A stretch of DNA of 6,550 bases from Gammaproteobacteria bacterium (lineage in GTDB: Bacteria; Pseudomonadota; Gammaproteobacteria; UBA9339): contig JAHIYS010000056.1 of assembly GCA_018814965.1 (NCBI GenBank), positions 1-6,550 on the forward strand, written 5' to 3'. A program made the position numbers and the translations under genes. This document shows positions 1 to 6,522 of this stretch, one piece after another (positions within the stretch are counted from its first letter, which is position 1; every line of letters begins with the position of its first letter). The notes beneath the pieces are model-generated. The model had not been told where the DNA came from, made no database searches, and saw only the letters and a program-made list of their open reading frames with translations.

Positions 1-3000
1 AATTCCTTCTATTGTTATTTTACGTCGGCTATTTAGAGAATTATTTATAGAATATGCCGTCTCGTAAAGTTCGTCTGTATTTAAATAAGCTCCAATTAAA
101 CTTATTTGGGTGATTTTGCAGGAGGGATCTTTTATGAGCTCGCTGAGCTCATGTGAAGTATCATCGGAGGATGTTATATTAGATAACTCTATTGTATCAA
201 TATTGCAGGTGTTGCTTTTGAGAGTCTCAATAAGCAGCTTTATGCTTTCTTTTGTAACGTTCAGTTCTCCCGTCAAATTATTTGGAAATGATAAAAACCT
301 AAGCTCTGTTATTTCACCGCTAGAGGCTTGAGATATCATTTTTGCAAACGTTTTGCCATAATTATCAGTATCAGTGGTTATTTGTGCCTTAAGATCAGTA
401 ACAAAACCATGGCTATAAAACTCAAAAAGTTGCCTAAAATCTTCAAAGTTAGGAACGCAATTTTTCATCGTAATGTCGCTGACTTTACAATGCGGATGTT
501 TTAATATGGCAAATAGGTCTTTAATTTTTCCAGTAAGTGTATTGTCAGAAATATCTAAAATTGCTATTTTACCATTAATATTTTTTAATCCTTCTAAAAT
601 GTATAATAGCCCATTAGGAGATAATAGATTAGAAGCGATATTTAGCTTAACAAGCCTACAGTTTAAGTCCCAAATGGTTTCAGAAAACCCCTTCTTTGCC
701 GCGTCGGAAATCCGATTATTAGAAATATCTAGATCGGCAACCTTACTTTTTCTGACTGCCATGGTGAGTGCATTTGCTCCCTCATTCTCAATACTATTCT
801 TCGCTATCTTTAAGGCCCTAATGTTACTATTTGGTAGTGAAACAGAAATAAACTCGGCACCTTGGTCACCAATAGCGTTATCAGCGATATTTAATCTGTT
901 GAGATTTGCCATCGTATTGGAAATGTCTCCTGCACCTGCCGCATTAATCTGATTTCCTGAGATATCGAGTTCTCTTGTTACACTACTGTTTTGTAGTCCT
1001 TGAGCAATAAACCTAGCTCCATCAGGGCCAATGTTGGTTCTGGCTATATTTAAGCTGGTGATCTTTGGTAGTATATTGCCAATATCTTCTGCTCCTGCTG
1101 CGCCAAGCTCATTGTCAGAGATGTTTAGTTCGCTAAAAACTGAATTTTCTTTTTGTATTGCATTGACGATGACTTTTACTCCATCAGGGCCAATATTGTT
1201 ACCGGATATATTTAAGACAACAATGCCGCTTTTTGGAAGAGCTGCAGCAATCTGACCAACTCCATTATCACCGATATTGTTATGAGAAATATTTAGTTCG
1301 CTAACACTACTTTCTTCCACCACTTTGGCAATTAATCTTGCACCATCTTCACCAATATTATTGTCAGAAATGTTCAGTTTTTTAATCTTACTAACTAGTA
1401 GCGCTGAAGCAATAGCTTGTGCGCCAATCGGGCTCATACTAATATTTACTAAGTTCAGTTCTTCTACTTTACTGTCCCCATTAGATAATGATCTGCCTAG
1501 AAGTTGAATGAGATCATTGCCAATTTGATAATTACGAACAGTTAAAAATTTGATATTAGAGTTTTTGTTCTTTAATGCATCAAAGATCTGCTTTGCTTGA
1601 TCAAAATTAATTTTTGTGCCATCAATGACCAATGCTCTAACTCTGGAGTTTGGTGCTGTTATATCGGCAATAAATTTTTGAAGTCTTGATAAGTCGGTAT
1701 TAGCATTAATTTCGATTAACGCATTAGTTTTTTTAAGCAGTAAATCCTTGGTGAAATCTTCGCCGTAATACTGAAGCGACCAACATACCCCATAAATGAA
1801 TTTAAAATCGCTGAGTTTGGTAGCATTTTTATCAGCAATAATGTCAAGATAGATTTTTTTGGCTTTTTCTAGGGTTTCAGGCGTAAAGTCTTTTTCAGAT
1901 TTCTTAGCCCACAAAAGGTCATCATTAGCATTTCTTTTAAATGCACTATTTACATCGCCAGCGTTATTTAAATCTTCATTCGGTAAATTTTCAAGAATCA
2001 TTTGCCAAAGCTCATCTGGCAGCATTTCCCAATTTGGAAACTGATCAATAAAATCAAAGTTGTGAGGAACTTGTATGCGCGAAACTCCTACGTCACTTTC
2101 TTCTAGATTTATATCACTGTTTGGATTGGCTCCATTTTGTTGTTTAGATCTAAAATCTAAATATGGTCTATGTCTTTCTAATAAATTGATGTGTAACTTT
2201 CTGATTCTCCTTATTTCTTGATTAGATAGCACACGACCTGGTGTTTCACCGGTTCCTGTTAAAAGTCGAATAAAATTTTCTATTACGAGTGGACCGCTTG
2301 TATAAAGGTTTGTGCTAAGGTTTCCGTTAAGCAGAGTGTGGCTATTTCTAAGATCAACATTTTCACCGTAAACTGATCTTAGCGCAGACCTTATTCCGTT
2401 GACCCATGCACCGTGAATGCTGTTTCCGGTCGAATCAAGGTAATAGATTGAGTTTACGGTATGGTTATCAGCCTCATTCAAATTCACTACAATTCCAGCC
2501 CAAGAGCCGGTGGCTAAAAATATAGGAATCAAAATATTTCTATGGTTTAAAGCCAAAGTGCGTATTGAATTTAATCGATCTTGAAGTGACTCTGTATTAA
2601 GATCTATTGCTTCGGCAACAAAAATATTTCTTATATCTAAATTTGATTGCTGTAACCGTAGCATAAGAATATTGTTTATATCCTCGGCATCATATTGATA
2701 TTCTGGATTAGCCCAAATTTCATTTTCTGAAGAGCTAGCGTTATCATCTGTGCCATCATCCACCTCAAGAGCGACGGTAGACTCGGTGCTGGTATGGCTA
2801 GGTGCAGTATCAGTCAGTGTTCTGTTAGAGGCAGCGGGACTACTAACTTCAGTTTGGTTAACGGTTAAAGGAAAGGCGATAATCTGGCGCATTTGGTTGG
2901 CAAATAAAGAACCCTTGTCATAAAGCGAGTCAGTGACTATGTTGTCAGAGTATTGTTTAGGTGATATCCAATCGGAAACCGCATAATATATTGGGGAGCC

Positions 3001-3188
3001 TAATTTCTTACCCGCAAAAGCAAGAAGTCCGGCTGCTCTATACACAAGGTATGGATCTGTAAAAGATATTAATGAATGAGGTTCTTTGGCAAACAGATTT
3101 GGGGAGCTGCCCAAAAGCAATGTTACTAATAGTGTTGATAAAGCAAGCTTTCTGGTTTTTCGTTTTTGTACAGCAACATAATATTCAT
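1..3188 (-). CDS. Secreted F-box/leucine-rich-repeat protein with inactive CE-clan protease-like domain (partial at C-terminus, frameshifted near the start)
   Basis: The frame is open from 3171 to position 1 with no stop, about 1,060 residues, and the C-terminus lies outside the window. Numbering from ATG 3188 (GGAG at 3195-3198, 6-nt spacer) with one base restored: signal peptide 1-34 (KKRKTRK, then a Leu-rich core, cleavage after NLFA); Ser/Thr/Asp-rich linker about 112-165; CE-clan (Ulp1/C48-like) fold about 204-352, with GSWAGIVV, YYLDS and SGPLVIEN followed by an IRRIRKLHINLLE tail. The expected His, Gln and Cys are S229, S292 and S298; only D252 remains. An F-box lies at 390-427 (LPDELWQMILENLP...DLLW). 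Degenerate repeats from about 504 lead into RI-type LRRs of about 27 residues (LNISDNNIGxxGAxxIA), at least ten clear ones, fading after about 900. Known: F-box/LRR proteins such as Ralstonia GALA enter host SCF ligases. Inferred: a host-directed effector that binds ubiquitin-pathway partners. Odd: ATG 3188 is out of frame with the rest (see findings), so it may be a pseudogene, a regulated frameshift or a sequence error. Confidence 0.9.
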
Positions 3189-3274
3189 ATTTGGCTCCAA
3201 AATATCATTATCGATAACAAGAATAAAAGCTGGTTTAAAAACGTAGGAGATCCTGCCCCAAAAATTAATTTTGG

Positions 3275-3283
3275 ATTATAGCA
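3275..3283 (-). promoter_or_regulatory. Extended -10 promoter of the F-box/LRR gene
   Basis: On the minus strand the sequence reads TGCTATAAT, a perfect TATAAT hexamer preceded by the TGn extension that lets sigma70 polymerase work without a good -35. No convincing -35 hexamer is seen at the normal distance. Transcription would begin near 3268, giving a leader of about 80 nt before ATG 3188. A short palindrome (CCAAAA/TTTTGG, 3258-3274) sits right at the predicted start site. The promoter lies downstream of the tRNA gene on the same strand, so the large gene need not depend on tRNA read-through. Confidence 0.6.
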
Positions 3284-3344
3284 AAAAGGAGGCATCAAAA
3301 CATTAAGGTTTTATTAAGCTTTAAGACCAAAAGAGAGGAGGGTT

Positions 3345-3420
<76 letters not shown>

Positions 3421-3434
3421 AATTTAACCGATAC

Positions 3435-3463
3435 ATCCTAACTATTTGATTAGCTGAAGTCAA
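3435..3463 (-). promoter_or_regulatory. Promoter of tRNA-Phe
   Basis: On the minus strand TTGACT (3463-3458, five of six consensus bases) is followed after exactly 17 bp by TAGGAT (3440-3435, four of six). The predicted start, about 7 nt downstream, leaves only a few leader bases before the mature tRNA 5' end at 3420, as expected for a stable-RNA promoter. The repeat element begins about 20 bp upstream, so any insertion there spared this promoter. Confidence 0.6.
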
Positions 3464-3482
3464 CTCCTGTTAGTGCCAAGGG

Positions 3483-3660
3483 GGTCAGGTTCTGATGGAT
3501 CCCCACATTTTTTATTGAGACAATGTTATTGTTATATATTGATCGATATTTTTTGCCGTCATTGCGACGCGGCAATCCGGGATCCATTAGGGTCAGGTCA
3601 TAAATTGTGAATTGTATACGCGTATTTCTTTGATAAAAATTCATGTTTCAGGACCTGACC
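3483..3660. repeat. MITE-like palindromic repeat element between tRNA-Phe and the ABC operon
   Basis: The 13-bp ends GGTCAGGTTCTGA (3483-3495) and the reverse complement of GGTCAGGTCCTGA (3648-3660) match at 12 of 13 bases, enclosing a 178-bp non-coding segment. A third copy, GGTCAGGTC, lies inside in direct orientation (3591-3599) and forms a perfect 9-bp inverted repeat with 3652-3660. A second inverted pair is ATGGATCCC (3495-3503) and GGGATCCAT (3579-3587). The core at 3557-3577 reads CCGTCATTGCGACGCGGCAAT plus C, with a stem TTGCCG/CGGCAA (3553-3558, 3570-3575). This resembles the dispersed 'GTCATTGCGA...GGCAATCC' palindromes known from intracellular bacteria. ATACGCGTAT (3616-3625) is a further perfect palindrome. 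No target duplication is visible. It looks like a nested, non-autonomous mobile repeat; mobilisation by a REP-associated (Y1) transposase is only a guess. The 64-codon minus-strand frame across it is not credible as a gene. Confidence 0.6.
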
Positions 3661-3681
3661 ACATGTTCTTAAATTGTCTGT

Positions 3682-3709
3682 TTGACAATGAGTTTTTATA
3701 GTGTACTAT
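3682..3709 (+). promoter_or_regulatory. Promoter of the ABC/GntR/GIN operon
   Basis: A perfect -35 hexamer TTGACA (3682-3687) is followed after 16 bp by TACTAT (3704-3709, four of six consensus bases); ACTATA at 17 bp is an alternative reading. The start site would fall near 3716, about 30 nt before ATG 3748. A small inverted repeat ATTGTC-N5-GACAAT (3673-3678, 3684-3689) overlaps the -35, and the candidate GntR operator overlaps the -10. Confidence 0.6.
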
Positions 3710-3722
3710 ATGGCTAGTACAC
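3701..3722. promoter_or_regulatory. Candidate operator for the YtrA-type GntR regulator
   Basis: GTGTACTA (3701-3708) and TAGTACAC (3715-3722) are perfect 8-bp inverted arms separated by 6 bp. The palindrome covers the -10 hexamer and predicted start site, where a bound dimer would block transcription. YtrA-subfamily regulators commonly bind palindromes ahead of their own ABC operon, and this operon encodes such a regulator as its third gene. Binding is inferred from position and symmetry. Confidence 0.65.
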
Positions 3723-3747
3723 CACATCAGTTTAAGGGGAAAGTTTG

Positions 3748-4590
3748 ATGCTTAATCTCAATAAAATATGTTTCCAATACCACGGTAAACCATGGTTATT
3801 TAGCGATTTAGATTGGCAGCTCCCTGGTGGCAAAATCTGCGGTTTGCTTGGAAAAAATGGAGCTGGGAAATCAACTATGCTCAAATTGATTTCTGGCCTG
3901 TTATTTCCCCAGGAAGGTACATCTGAGGTTCTAGGCAGGGACCCACAGCAACGAACTGCAGCTTCCTTAGCTGATATTTTTTATTTAACCGAGGAGCTTT
4001 GGTTGCCGGGAATAACAGCTAAAAAATATTTAGAATTGTTTGCGCCATTTTATCCCCAGTTTAGTCACGAAAACTTTAAGACTAATTGTCAGGAGCTAGA
4101 AGTTGATCTCAAGAGCAATTTACATGAAATATCCTATGGTCAAAAAAAGAAATTCTTATTAGCTTTTGCTTTAGCAACCAACTGTAAAATCTTATTGCTT
4201 GATGAGCCTACAAATGGTTTAGATATACCGGGTAAAAGTCAATTCAGAAAATTAGCCATCGCTAATTTTACTGAGGATAAAACTTTTATCATTGCAACCC
4301 ACCAAGTACATGACCTAGAAAATCTAATTGATACGGTAGTGATGTTGGATCAAGGAAAAATAATTTTTCATCAAAGTACCGAAGAAATTGCGAAACAATT
4401 GTCTTTTGTAGAGAGTGCAAGTGATATGTCCAATGCGGCGTTATATCAAGAAAAAGTATTTGGTGGTTACCGTATAATTTCTCCCAACAAAAACAAAGCT
4501 GAGACCCAGGTGGATTTAGAATTGTTATTTAAAGCGGTATTAGCAGATGCAGACAGGATTAATCAGGGTTTTCAAGGGGGCGCAAAATGA
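3748..4590 (+). CDS. ABC transporter ATP-binding protein (YtrB/CcmA-like)
   Basis: This is a cytoplasmic ATPase subunit that would power the membrane protein encoded next. Numbering from ATG 3748: Walker A GKNGAGKST at 35-43; signature ISYGQKKKF at 128-136 in place of the usual LSGGQ; Walker B ILLLDEPTNGLD at 148-159; H-loop His185. The segment YLTEEL (79-84) sits where the Q-loop is expected and lacks the usual Gln. The length, 280 residues, is normal for single-domain subunits partnering ABC-2 type permeases. ATG 3748 is chosen over TTG 3745 because AAGGGGA (3734-3740) ends 7 nt before it. It is the first gene of the operon, directly behind the promoter/operator, and overlaps the permease gene by four bases (ATGA), so the two are translationally coupled. 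The substrate cannot be read from sequence; YtrA-linked ABC systems are often tied to cell-envelope stress or peptide export. Confidence 0.93.
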   Translation: MLNLNKICFQYHGKPWLFSDLDWQLPGGKICGLLGKNGAGKSTMLKLISGLLFPQEGTSEVLGRDPQQRTAASLADIFYLTEELWLPGITAKKYLELFAPFYPQFSHENFKTNCQELEVDLKSNLHEISYGQKKKFLLAFALATNCKILLLDEPTNGLDIPGKSQFRKLAIANFTEDKTFIIATHQVHDLENLIDTVVMLDQGKIIFHQSTEEIAKQLSFVESASDMSNAALYQEKVFGGYRIISPNKNKAETQVDLELLFKAVLADADRINQGFQGGAK

Positions 4591-5324
4591 GTATATTAAA
4601 TCTAGGACAATTTAGTTGGCGTCGTTTAGGTTTATTTATTAAAAGTGACTTAGTTTTGAATGCTCCTAAGATCTTTACTCTTACGATAACGGTTTTTGTA
4701 GCGTTGCTTTTTTACAGTTTATTTAGTATTAGTCCAATAGGATCTCAAGTGGATAATTTTCATCCTGATCTATTTGTTTTTGCTTTATTTGGTGGTGGTT
4801 TATGGTTCACTAGCCATTCTTTTGCTGATTTAAACCATCATGAAAGAAGTTCATTTTTTCTTTTGTTGCCAGCTTCAAACGTAGAAAAGCTGGTAGGACG
4901 TTGGTTATTAACATCTCTGGGATATATCATGGGTGTAATCTCAGTATTCTACTTGGTTTCATTTCTGACCGCCGCCTTTACTTGGTTAATTATTGGCGAT
5001 ATTTCGGTAATTTTTCGACCACTGCACCAAGATTTAATACGTTATTTCTCTATTTATATGTTTTTCCATTCAGTATTTCTTCTTGGTGCAATCTATTTTA
5101 AAAGCAGCAACTTTAGCAAAACAATTTTATATATGTGTGCTTTAGTTTTGGTTTTCTTTTTTGTGGCATTTATAGTTTTTATGAGCTTGTTAGGTATTCA
5201 TCTTATAGAAGGTTGGCAGGTATTGTCTTTTTATAGTGGTGTTATAGGATTAATTTCAGCAATTGTAATCGTGCCAGGAGCTTGGTTAACCACTTATTTA
5301 CGCTTATGCGAAAGTGGGGTTTAG
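4587..5324 (+). CDS. ABC-2 type transporter membrane protein
   Basis: This 245-residue inner-membrane protein is the permease partner of the preceding ATPase. Six hydrophobic segments are visible: about 29-48, 62-80, 107-137, 153-171, 180-203 and 212-234. No signal peptide precedes them. Between the second and third segments lies HHERSSFFLLLPASNVEKLVGRWL-type sequence (residues 84-107); the 'LLPAS..EK...RWL' pattern recurs in ABC permeases paired with YtrA-type regulators. The start overlaps the ATPase stop (ATGA), with a GGGGG Shine-Dalgarno just upstream. The stop is one base short of the regulator's ATG. Function as part of a two-subunit exporter is inferred from architecture and partner; substrate unknown. 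Confidence 0.85.
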   Translation: MSILNLGQFSWRRLGLFIKSDLVLNAPKIFTLTITVFVALLFYSLFSISPIGSQVDNFHPDLFVFALFGGGLWFTSHSFADLNHHERSSFFLLLPASNVEKLVGRWLLTSLGYIMGVISVFYLVSFLTAAFTWLIIGDISVIFRPLHQDLIRYFSIYMFFHSVFLLGAIYFKSSNFSKTILYMCALVLVFFFVAFIVFMSLLGIHLIEGWQVLSFYSGVIGLISAIVIVPGAWLTTYLRLCESGV

Positions 5325-5325
5325 G

Positions 5326-5718
5326 ATGGAATTTCGTCAGGCCCATGCTATCTATCTACAAATTGCTGATTATTTATGCGAACAGATATTGCGTAAAATA
5401 TTCTTAGCAGGGGCAAAAATTCCTTCGATTCGTGATTTGGCTATTATGGTTGAAGTTAATCCCAATACTGTGGTTCGTACTTATAATTATTTAGAAGAGC
5501 AGGGGATAATTTATAAGGAACGGGGTTTGGGATATTTTGTAGCTCAAGATGGTCATGCCAAGGCGTCAGCGCTAAAAAAAGAATTGTTTTTGCGTGAACA
5601 TCTCCCTGAGGTATTTAAAAATCTTACCTTGTTGAGTATGAAGTTTTCTGATCTTCAGGATTTTTATAAAGAGTATCGTGATGGTCTTGTGCTAGAGGAG
5701 TCGTATGAAAAAAAGTAA
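5326..5718 (+). CDS. GntR-family transcriptional regulator, YtrA subfamily
   Basis: This 130-residue DNA-binding protein probably represses its own operon. The N-terminal winged helix-turn-helix covers about residues 9-72: AIYLQIADYLCEQI, then IPSIRDLAIMVEVNPNTVVR (32-51, recognition region), then LEEQGIIYKERGLGYFV (the wing). The remaining roughly 58 residues are helical and charged, and too short for the FadR or HutC ligand-binding domains, which is the hallmark of the YtrA group. ATG 5326 is preferred to GTG 5314: the protein then begins MEFRQ..AIYLQIADY as in relatives, and GGGG (5316-5319) is a suitable ribosome site. It starts one base after the permease stop and its end overlaps the next gene by 14 bases. 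Likely target: the GTGTACTA-N6-TAGTACAC palindrome at the operon promoter. The effector signal is unknown. Confidence 0.92.
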   Translation: MEFRQAHAIYLQIADYLCEQILRKIFLAGAKIPSIRDLAIMVEVNPNTVVRTYNYLEEQGIIYKERGLGYFVAQDGHAKASALKKELFLREHLPEVFKNLTLLSMKFSDLQDFYKEYRDGLVLEESYEKK

Positions 5719-6421
5719 CAAAATATTATTAACTATAATTATTGGTTTTTTAATAGGTGCGATTTTACTGGCGCTTATCGTCCGGATTAAAGTTGTTCCT
5801 CAAAATGTAATCAGTTTTACCAGTCATTCAAGATCAGTGGGTAAAATTGTAACGAAAAGTTTTGAGGTTGATAAATTCTCTAAATTAGAGATTAATGGGT
5901 TTGCACAGTTATCAATCAAAACCGGTGATAAGCCGAAAGTAACTGTGTCTACTGATGAAGGGTATGTGGCTAATGTTGATGTTAGCCTTGCTGAAGATAG
6001 GTTGATCATTAATGTGGGAGATGGCGTTGGTAGAGGTCATGACGGTAAGTTTGAGATTAATATTGTAACTAATCAGCCTTTGAAAAAAATTACTACTAGC
6101 GGAGCCACCAATCTGAATTATGTGAACATTCATGGTGGTGAGTTAGTTCTTGAAGTAAGTGGTACCAGTAACTGTAATTTATCGGGTAAGTTGAATATAT
6201 TGAAAATTAGGACCAGTGGCGCCAGTTATATTAATGCCAAGAATCTTGTCGCTGACGATGTAACTATTCATTCTTCTGGGGCATCAAATATTACGGTTCA
6301 TGCCAAAAACAATTTAAAAGCTAATTTATCAGGCATGGCAAATATAGGGTTTTATGGCCAGCCTGAAAATGTTGAGCGTAAAATATCTGGAATGGCAAGA
6401 TTAAAGAGTATGGAAGATTAA
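5705..6421 (+). CDS. Membrane-anchored DUF2807 (GIN-domain) protein
   Basis: This 238-residue protein has a short Lys-rich start (MKKSNK) and one hydrophobic segment at about 7-28, best read as an uncleaved signal anchor placing the rest in the periplasm. From about 52 on it matches the DUF2807 'putative auto-transporter adhesin head GIN domain' pattern (FEVDKFSKLEINGFAQLSI), followed by a beta-repeat region with Ser-Gly motifs about every 20 residues (132, 152, 171, 191, 209, 228; typically SGA or SGM). Such spacing fits a right-handed beta-helix. AGAGGAG (5694-5700) lies 4 nt before the ATG, inside the regulator gene; the 14-base overlap implies coupled translation. DUF2807 proteins often sit beside YtrA-type regulators and ABC transporters, but no biochemical role is established. 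An envelope-associated accessory role here is inference. Confidence 0.88.
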   Translation: MKKSNKILLTIIIGFLIGAILLALIVRIKVVPQNVISFTSHSRSVGKIVTKSFEVDKFSKLEINGFAQLSIKTGDKPKVTVSTDEGYVANVDVSLAEDRLIINVGDGVGRGHDGKFEINIVTNQPLKKITTSGATNLNYVNIHGGELVLEVSGTSNCNLSGKLNILKIRTSGASYINAKNLVADDVTIHSSGASNITVHAKNNLKANLSGMANIGFYGQPENVERKISGMARLKSMED

Positions 6422-6490
6422 TTCTGGATTGATTCTTTCTCGATGAAGTTTTTTGCGGGTGTAAGTTGTTACGGGTGTAGGTGCGTCAAC

Positions 6491-6522
6491 CATTGCGTGC
6501 TCAATTGGAAGAGCGCGCAATG
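6491..6522 (+). terminator. Possible transcription terminator hairpin after the operon
   Basis: CATTGCGTGCTC (6491-6502) and GAGCGCGCAATG (6511-6522) form a 12-bp stem with one G-U pair and an 8-nt loop (AATTGGAA). It lies 69 bp past the stop of the last operon gene. The sequence after the stem (TTAATTAACG) is AT-rich but has no run of T, so this is a weak intrinsic terminator at best. It could instead be a dispersed palindrome or a binding site for the next gene. No coding sequence is seen from 6422 to 6550. Confidence 0.4.

Noticed and set aside
490..1470. CRISPR-like or satellite periodicity of about 81 bp
   Set aside because: The period equals 27 codons, the frame is uninterrupted and the conserved positions are LRR Leu/Asn/Gly codons. 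It is a coding repeat, not an array of spacers.
110..2044. Several plus-strand frames of 60-159 codons (for example 473-952 and 1031-1255)
   Set aside because: They lie antisense to the continuous minus-strand LRR/F-box frame. Their hydrophobic, repetitive composition is the complement of repeated LRR codons, and none has family resemblance.
3162..3168. Programmed -1 ribosomal frameshift at C AAA AAC
   Set aside because: It resembles the A AAA AAC slippery heptamer but the first base is C, so P-site re-pairing is poor, and I see no clear downstream pseudoknot or stem. An indel is the simpler explanation, though not excluded as an alternative.
3072..3281. Plus-strand frame of 69 codons
   Set aside because: It is antisense to the signal peptide and leader of the large gene, covers that gene's promoter, and shows no recognisable domain.
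3307..3328. Terminator after tRNA-Phe
   Set aside because: GGTTTTA/TAAGACC can form a short AT-rich stem, but on the tRNA strand it contains a C-A mismatch and is not followed by a solid T-run; too weak to annotate.
3450..3644. Minus-strand frame of 64 codons
   Set aside because: It is a translation of the intergenic palindromic repeats (DPGLPRRNDGKK is the typical read-through of such an element) and runs over the tRNA promoter.
5824..6133. Two minus-strand frames of 61 and 73 codons
   Set aside because: Both are antisense to the well-supported DUF2807 gene and have no ribosome site or family match.
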